Positions 61,482 to 64,000 of a stretch of 64,000 nt of DNA are shown piece after piece. Every line of letters begins with the position of its first letter. Within the stretch, counting starts at the first letter, position 1. Source of the stretch: CAVVFX01 sp963777595 (GTDB taxonomy: Bacteria; Acidobacteriota; Terriglobia; Bryobacterales; Bryobacteraceae); NCBI GenBank assembly GCA_963777595.1, contig CAVZRE010000041.1:1-64000 (forward strand). Reading direction: 5' to 3'. The notes under the pieces are model-generated. The model had not been told where the DNA came from, ran no database searches, and saw only the letters and a program-made list of their open reading frames with translations. The translations under genes and the position numbers were made by a program.

Positions 61482-61991
61482 TTACCGTACCTTTGTCGCA
61501 GTGACTTCGAGCTGTAATTGGTGCTTGGAAGCAGGGTCGTCCGAAGAGAAGAGCGTGGTGGCTTTGCCGAGCGGGAGTTCCACTCTGGAGTTCCATTTCG
61601 TCTGATAAATGATGGGCTGTTTCGTCAACCCGCCAGTTCCCGTATCCACCGTCCCGCTTGCCTCGGCCAGAATAGAAAGCTCCAGGCCCTCTTTCGTCAC
61701 TTTGATGTCATGCACGTCCACATTGACGCCCACATCGATATAGGTGGTTCCTTTCGCGTCTACCACAGGCACCTTCGCGCCGCTTCGAATCGAACTCGCC
61801 TGATAGCTGGAGGCGATCATCGCTTCATAGTTACGCGTTTTAATTACCTTGCCACCTTCCATCTCTTTGATCGCAAAGTCGAGCCTGTAGAATTCCGAGC
61901 TTTGTGTTGTTGGGGCTTCGCTCTGTGCCACTGCCGGTACGGCGGTGACAAGTGCTGCCATGAAGAATACGGCCATGCTCTTTTTGCTCAT
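61482..61991 (-). CDS. Secreted beta-rich protein of an ECF sigma operon
   Basis: 169 residues with a signal peptide (MAVFFMAALVTAVPAVAQ). The mature part is beta-rich (EFYRLDFAIKEMEGGKVIKT, RNYEAMIASSYQASSIRSGA, KVPVVDAKGTTYIDVGVNVD), resembling the strand-turn-strand blocks of secretin-like C-terminal parts in spacing, but no family is claimed. Its ATG overlaps the stop of the upstream gene (ATGA), so three genes (sigma, membrane partner, this one) form one tightly coupled unit. It may be the envelope target or signal of the sigma system. No catalytic motif is visible. Confidence 0.7.
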   Translation of the reverse strand: MSKKSMAVFFMAALVTAVPAVAQSEAPTTQSSEFYRLDFAIKEMEGGKVIKTRNYEAMIASSYQASSIRSGAKVPVVDAKGTTYIDVGVNVDVHDIKVTKEGLELSILAEASGTVDTGTGGLTKQPIIYQTKWNSRVELPLGKATTLFSSDDPASKHQLQLEVTATKVR

Positions 61992-62452
61992 TTGATCTCT
62001 CCTATTTTCAAGCCCGCGATCTCCAGCGGGCGTATGTCAATCGCTTCGATTTGCAACGGCTTGTCCGGCTGCGACAGTTCCCTTGCGGCATCTGGGGACT
62101 GCTGCGCGAAGGCTACGAGCGCGCGAAGTTCGGGTGTGATGCTGTCACGGCGAGGTAAGCGCCGCCTGATGCGCTTCCGCTGGGGGGGCTGGGTGATCCG
62201 GGCGACAGGAACCGGCTCCGCGGTCCGCACTTGTAGAGGTGCTACGGACACGGCGCGCGGCCATAGGACAACGGCCATCACAATGCCGGCTAGCGTCAGC
62301 CCAGCCGCAACAAAATAGGACCAACTCCATCGCGGCGACGAACGAGTTGCATCGATCCGGGCGAGGATTTGCGCGTTGAGTCCTGCGCCGGGCTCCCGTG
62401 TATACAAGGCCAAAGCGTCTTCCACGATCGCGTCGAGTTCGGCGTCGTTCAT
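61988..62452 (-). CDS. Single-pass membrane protein, probable anti-sigma factor
   Basis: 154 residues. Cytoplasmic N-terminus (ELDAIVEDALALYTREPGAG, LNAQILARIDATRSS) shaped like a short anti-sigma helical domain but without the ZAS zinc motif HxxxCxxC; one helix (WSYFVAAGLTLAGIVMAVVL); a basic linker (RKRIRRRLPRRD) and a periplasmic C-terminal part. Anti-sigma function is inferred from its position: it starts in ATGA overlap with the end of the ECF sigma gene. It ends in overlap with the secreted-protein gene. I do not recognise the family by sequence. Confidence 0.68.
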   Translation of the reverse strand: MNDAELDAIVEDALALYTREPGAGLNAQILARIDATRSSPRWSWSYFVAAGLTLAGIVMAVVLWPRAVSVAPLQVRTAEPVPVARITQPPQRKRIRRRLPRRDSITPELRALVAFAQQSPDAARELSQPDKPLQIEAIDIRPLEIAGLKIGEIK

Positions 62453-62985
62453 AGTCCCCTCCCTGCAGCTTCTATCTTTTGTTTCAGCACCTGCCGCGCC
62501 CGCATGAGTCGCGTCCGTACAGTACCTTCGGGAACATCCAGAATTCTAGCGATTTCTTGCGAACTCATTTCATCTACCGTCGAGAGGGCTAACGGCTGCC
62601 GCAACTCTTCCGGCAGCGCGTCGATCATTCGATGCACGGCTTCCATCCGATCGGCTGCGATTGCGGACTGCTCCGGATTGGCTGCGGCATCGCTCTTTAC
62701 CTGCGGCGCTTGTCGCAGGTTGCGCACACGGAGGCCGACGGCAATCCGCCAAGCCGTCCGCGCGAGAAATGCCCGCTCATCCGTCATCCGCTCCCACGCG
62801 CGGGCCTTGTAGATCTTGAGGAACGTCTCTTGCGCCACGTCTTCGCTATCGACGGCATTGCGCAGAATCGCATAGGCGACGCGGAAGACAAAACGCGACT
62901 GACGCGCGACCATATCGGCAAACCGGTCGCCGGATTCCGCTTCCAGGCCTACTTGGGTCATCGCGAGTGGTTGCGTTAAGTCCAT
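62449..62985 (-). CDS. ECF-type RNA polymerase sigma factor
   Basis: 178 residues. Region 2: FADMVARQSRFVFRVAYAIL, then AVDSEDVAQETFLKIYKA, the core-binding and -10-recognition helices of the sigma-70 ECF class. Region 4: MIDALPEELRQPLALSTVDE, MSSQEIARILDVPEGTVRTR, LMRARQVLKQKIE, a helix-turn-helix that reads the -35 box. No region 1 or 3, as expected for ECF. It leads the three-gene unit with the membrane partner and secreted protein, both coupled by ATGA overlaps. The 231-base gap upstream to glyQ may carry an autoregulated promoter, which I cannot identify by eye. The ATG start has no strong ribosome-binding site (GCAAAGTAA precedes it). Confidence 0.93.
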   Translation of the reverse strand: MDLTQPLAMTQVGLEAESGDRFADMVARQSRFVFRVAYAILRNAVDSEDVAQETFLKIYKARAWERMTDERAFLARTAWRIAVGLRVRNLRQAPQVKSDAAANPEQSAIAADRMEAVHRMIDALPEELRQPLALSTVDEMSSQEIARILDVPEGTVRTRLMRARQVLKQKIEAAGRGL

Positions 62986-63216
62986 TTACTTTGCGGTAGG
63001 TTCATCAGCTAAGACCTTGCAGGGCAGGGAAGCGTTCGACTATTTTTCCATGCTCAGAAAGCATAGCCGGTCGACAGCCCGCTAGCATGGCCAGGCGCTC
63101 GCGCATGATAACCTAAAGTTTCCGCTCTTCGACTCAGGACAGCGAAGCCTTACCAGGCCCATCGCAAGCGATCTACCGCCGGTTGTTCCGCCAGGCGGCC
63201 CGGGCGGAAATTCGTG

Positions 63217-64000
63217 ATGGATACTTACCAAGACATCATTTTCAAGCTTAAACGGTACTGGGCAGACCGTGGATGCGTCATTCAGGAACCGTACGACCTC
63301 GAGGTCGGGGCGGGCACGATGGCGCCAGAGACTTTTCTCCGCGTGCTCGGGCCGAAGCCTTATCGCGTGGCATACGTGCAACCTAGCCGTCGTCCGGCAG
63401 ATGGCCGCTACGGCGAGAATCCCAACCGTCTGTACAAGCACCAGCAGTTACAAGTGATCCTCAAGCCAGCACCCGAAGATGTCATCGAGCAGTATCTCGG
63501 CAGCCTGGAAGCCATCGGCATCGACCTTCGGAAGCACGATCTCAAACTGGAGGAAGATAACTGGGAATCACCCACATTGGGCGCCTGGGGCGTCGGCTGG
63601 CAAGTGATGTTGGACGGTCTGGAGATCACGCAGTTTACCTATTTCCAGCAATGCGGCGGAATCGATCTGGAACTGGTGCCCGCGGAACTGACTTATGGCC
63701 TGGAGCGGCTGACAGCGTTCCTGCAGGTTCGCGATAGTGTGTATGACATTGCGTGGACTAACGATACCACCTACGCGGATGTGAGGTTCCTGGACGAGTT
63801 GCAGTATTCGGTCTATAACTTCGAAATGGCGGATGTCCCGACGCTATGGAAGCTGTTCGATCTGCACGAAGGCGAAGCTGCACGATTGCTCGGATTGTTT
63901 AAGAAAGCCACGGAGAAGAGGCGCTTTCCGGTACTGCCGACTTATGACCATGTGCTGAAATGCAGCCATCTGTTTAATACTCTCGACGCACGCGGTGCGA
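63217..64000 (+). CDS. glyQ: Glycine-tRNA ligase alpha subunit (runs off the window)
   Basis: The first 261 residues of GlyQ, the catalytic alpha chain of the bacterial alpha2beta2 glycyl-tRNA synthetase. It starts MDTYQDIIFKLKRYWADRGC with VIQEPYDLEVGAGTMAPETF, then GPKPYRVAYVQPSRRPADGR, YGENPNRLYKHQQLQVILKP, WESPTLGAWGVGWQVMLDGL, FTYFQQCGGIDLELVPAELT and YGLERLTAFLQ, the classic motifs of this class II enzyme, and reaches LKCSHLFNTLDARGA at the window edge. Family length is about 280-300, so only a short C-terminus and the beta subunit gene glyS, expected next, are outside. It reads in one frame throughout. No T-box is visible in the 231-base gap before it. CGGGCGGAAA lies upstream of the ATG. 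Confidence 0.95.
   Translation, partial: MDTYQDIIFKLKRYWADRGCVIQEPYDLEVGAGTMAPETFLRVLGPKPYRVAYVQPSRRPADGRYGENPNRLYKHQQLQVILKPAPEDVIEQYLGSLEAIGIDLRKHDLKLEEDNWESPTLGAWGVGWQVMLDGLEITQFTYFQQCGGIDLELVPAELTYGLERLTAFLQVRDSVYDIAWTNDTTYADVRFLDELQYSVYNFEMADVPTLWKLFDLHEGEAARLLGLFKKATEKRRFPVLPTYDHVLKCSHLFNTLDARGA

Noticed and set aside
62986..63216. T-box or other riboswitch before glyQ
   Set aside because: No T-box consensus, specifier loop or terminator/antiterminator pair was found by eye; only a short ATGCT/AGCAT hairpin is present.

Overview
The window reads as chromosomal DNA of an Acidobacteriota bacterium, most likely of the Solibacter/Bryobacter type. The pointers are: two proteins with the Acidobacterium-type VWFA domain (7762-8856, 22528-23517); a secreted protein ending in a Solibacter C-terminal-type domain beside an Oar-like TonB receptor with a carboxypeptidase-regulatory N-terminus (9375-14323); an 800-residue fused FtsX/MacB permease of the acidobacterial orphan type; and the envelope genes lpxC, AsmA-like and MacAB-like, which imply a Gram-negative, LPS-bearing cell. 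No tRNA, rRNA, CRISPR array, transposase or phage gene was found. No gene-free stretch exceeds 300 bases.

Layout. 1-3.9 kb: a pheA truncated near the window edge behind ubiX (CTG start), an XRE regulator, a small unknown gene, a secreted protein made of nine perfect 15-residue Cys/Asp/His repeats, and a membrane protein. 3.9-14.3 kb: orphan permease, ispG, a VWFA protein, a metallothionein gene of 56 codons, an Oar-like receptor and its secreted neighbour. 14.4-28.2 kb: mostly exported or catabolic functions (thioesterase, Tat-exported sugar isomerase-like protein, DUF3604 protein, sulfatase, beta-helix protein, esterase) around one minus-strand run moaD-moaE fusion / VWFA / hfq-like / suhB. 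28.2-33.3 kb: small proteins, a transaldolase remnant, a lipoprotein, hslU-hslV and a broken Uma2 gene.

33.6-47.0 kb is one co-directional, overlapping block: VWA membrane protein, caspase-like protein without a catalytic Cys, TPR/HExxH metallopeptidase, MoxR ATPase, DUF58, BatA-like VWA protein, and a giant DUF4175-like membrane protein with Gly/Gln-rich tracts. It resembles a Bat/MoxR locus extended with protease-fold proteins and is the most system-like part of the window. 47-56.9 kb: a cellulase remnant, a small basic protein after lpxC, polA, a subtilase, an AsmA-like protein and an Ada-type DNA repair protein. 57-64 kb: a four-gene MacAB-like exporter, an ECF sigma / membrane partner / secreted protein trio, and glyQ running off the end.

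Data quality matters. Between about 30.9 and 59.6 kb some twenty frameshifts interrupt otherwise well conserved genes, almost all explainable by single-base indels with motifs intact on both sides. Other genes in the same interval (DUF58, lpxC, polA, subtilase, AsmA-like) are clean. Sequencing or assembly error is the simplest explanation, so these genes are annotated as single interrupted CDSs. Two genes (transaldolase, cellulase) keep both ends but lack the middle, which may be deletion or misassembly.
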